From positions 261,238 to 325,237 of the forward strand of contig NZ_LT593747.1 in NCBI RefSeq assembly GCF_900089075.1: 64,000 nt of DNA, in the 5' to 3' direction. Positions 63,179 through 64,000 of this stretch are shown here, one piece after another. Both the position numbers and the translations under genes were made by a program. The stretch is from Vaginella massiliensis. Lineage in GTDB: Bacteria > Bacteroidota > Bacteroidia > Flavobacteriales > Weeksellaceae. The stretch's first letter is position 1; every line of letters starts with the position of its first letter. Under the pieces are notes generated by a model. The model had not been told where the DNA came from and searched no databases. It saw nothing but the letters and a program-made list of their open reading frames with translations.

Positions 63179-64000
63179 ATGTTGAAGCAGGAATTAAATC
63201 TAAAATTACAACAAAAATTATCTCCGCAACAGATTCAATTGATGAAATTGGTTCAGTTGCCAACCGTTGCATTCGAACAACGGGTAAAAGAGGAATTAGA
63301 AGAAAATCCTGCCTTGGATGAAGCTTCTTCGAGTTTCGAAGAAGAATACGAAAATGGAAGTGAGAGCGAATGGGAAAATGGGAACGAAGAGTTTCAAGAG
63401 AACAATGTAATTGACACCAGCGATATCAACATCGACGAATATTTGAGCGATGACGATATTCCAAATTATAAAACCTATACCAACAACTACAGCGACGACG
63501 ATGAAGAAAAATCGGTGCCGTTTGCACAGGGAGATTCGTTTATCGATATATTAGTCAATCAGTTGTATACCAATCGCCTTACAGAAGAAGAATATCAGTT
63601 GGCAGAATTTCTTATCGGAAATATCGATGAAGATGGCTACATTCGTCGAGATCTAAAATCTTTGGTTGATGATTTGGCATTCTCTCAAAACATTATCACA
63701 GATGAGAAAACCTTAGAAAATTTATTGGTCAATTATATCCAAAAAATGGATCCTGTAGGTGTAGGAGCACGAGATTTACAAGAATGCCTGATGATTCAAT
63801 TAGAAGCCAAATCACCAACAGAATCGGTAGAATTGGCCGAAAAATTAATCAGTGAATCATTCGACGCCTTTACCAAAAAACATTACTCGAAATTGATCGC
63901 TAAATACGATGTAGATGAAGATGAATTGCGCGATGCCATTAGCGAAATCGAACGCTTGAATCCCAAACCTGGGAAATCTTTTTCGAGTAGCAGTAAAATA
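63179..64000 (+). CDS. rpoN: RNA polymerase sigma-54 factor (3' end beyond window)
   Basis: 274 codons are visible from ATG 63179 and the frame runs off the window. The N-terminal region I is Gln/Leu-rich (LKQELNLKLQQKLSPQQIQLMKLVQ) and followed by the acidic region II (residues ~40-110, with FEEEYENGSESEWENGNEE). The core-binding region begins near residue 115 (DILVNQLYTNRLTEEEYQLAEFLIGNIDEDGYI) with MDPVGVGARDLQECL further on. Sigma-54 needs activator ATPases; targets are not visible here. The DNA-binding RpoN box would be past the end. Confidence 0.95.
   Translation, partial: MLKQELNLKLQQKLSPQQIQLMKLVQLPTVAFEQRVKEELEENPALDEASSSFEEEYENGSESEWENGNEEFQENNVIDTSDINIDEYLSDDDIPNYKTYTNNYSDDDEEKSVPFAQGDSFIDILVNQLYTNRLTEEEYQLAEFLIGNIDEDGYIRRDLKSLVDDLAFSQNIITDEKTLENLLVNYIQKMDPVGVGARDLQECLMIQLEAKSPTESVELAEKLISESFDAFTKKHYSKLIAKYDVDEDELRDAISEIERLNPKPGKSFSSSSKI

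Noticed and set aside
1-64000. CRISPR arrays, prophage, insertion sequences, rRNA and tRNA genes
   Set aside because: No regular repeat-spacer array, integrase, transposase, capsid gene or cloverleaf was recognised by eye. A tRNA scan was not run.

Overview
The window is a chromosomal stretch from a bacterium of the Bacteroidota, class Flavobacteriia (order Flavobacteriales; a Weeksellaceae-like relative is plausible, but genus cannot be fixed from the sequence alone). The evidence is the type IX secretion system (T9SS) genes (gldJ, porU, porV, a SprE/PorW-like TPR lipoprotein, a PorV/PorQ-family protein), three secreted proteins with T9SS type A C-terminal sorting domains, ribosomal protein THX, GSCFA and DUF5686 families, AT-rich DNA, and repeated TAnnTTTG-type -7 promoter elements. 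No rRNA, tRNA, CRISPR, prophage or insertion sequence was recognised.

Layout. 1-4.4 kb: two tandem, diverged endonuclease I exoenzymes, a GHL10-type glycosidase lipoprotein and ribosomal protein THX. 4.6-9.6 kb: a RES/Xre toxin-antitoxin pair, a small GreA-like protein joined to a TetA-like MFS pump, then a GH3-family adenylase and an M23 endopeptidase. 9.7-16.1 kb: the SprE/PorW-like lipoprotein, an exported peptide-deformylase homologue with DoxX, two small secreted proteins and ffh. 16.1-20.7 kb: tyrosine/homogentisate catabolism (hmgA, hppD, fahA, flavin reductase) on the minus strand. 20.9-29.7 kb: a degenerate DUF922 protein, murF and the divergent T9SS core gldJ <-> porU-porV.

29.9-37.8 kb: a Fur-family regulator, an OstA/LptA-like protein, a small lipoprotein and a class III aminotransferase; then a short SSB, a seven-repeat delta-60 T9SS cargo, a HipA-like kinase/DUF3037 pair and a SanA-like protein. 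37.8-43.5 kb: dnaA with a low-molecular-weight tyrosine phosphatase and an RsmI-like methyltransferase, an AT-rich 0.5-kb gap, apt, and a tightly overlapping pssA-exonuclease-FAH unit. 43.6-54.9 kb: the PorV/PorQ-family protein, uvrA, a DUF3060 protein, prmC, a LEA-like lipoprotein, a GNAT enzyme, a DEAD-box helicase with a long structured leader, a B12-binding radical SAM enzyme and a luciferase-like monooxygenase. 55.0-64.0 kb: a prenyl synthase-GSCFA-tatD-pyrH-frr string, a DUF5686 outer-membrane protein, asnS and the 5' part of rpoN.

How it fits together. Much of the window concerns the cell envelope and protein export: the T9SS machine plus cargo it would secrete (nucleases, delta-60 protein), LPS transport, peptidoglycan synthesis and cleavage, and phospholipid synthesis. 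This sits among housekeeping replication, translation and repair genes. No large unknown system was found. The most unusual items are the signal-peptide-bearing peptide deformylase, the DUF922 protein that appears to have lost its metal-binding motif, the kinase/DUF3037 pair, an attenuator-like leader before hmgA, and a structured leader before the DEAD-box helicase gene.
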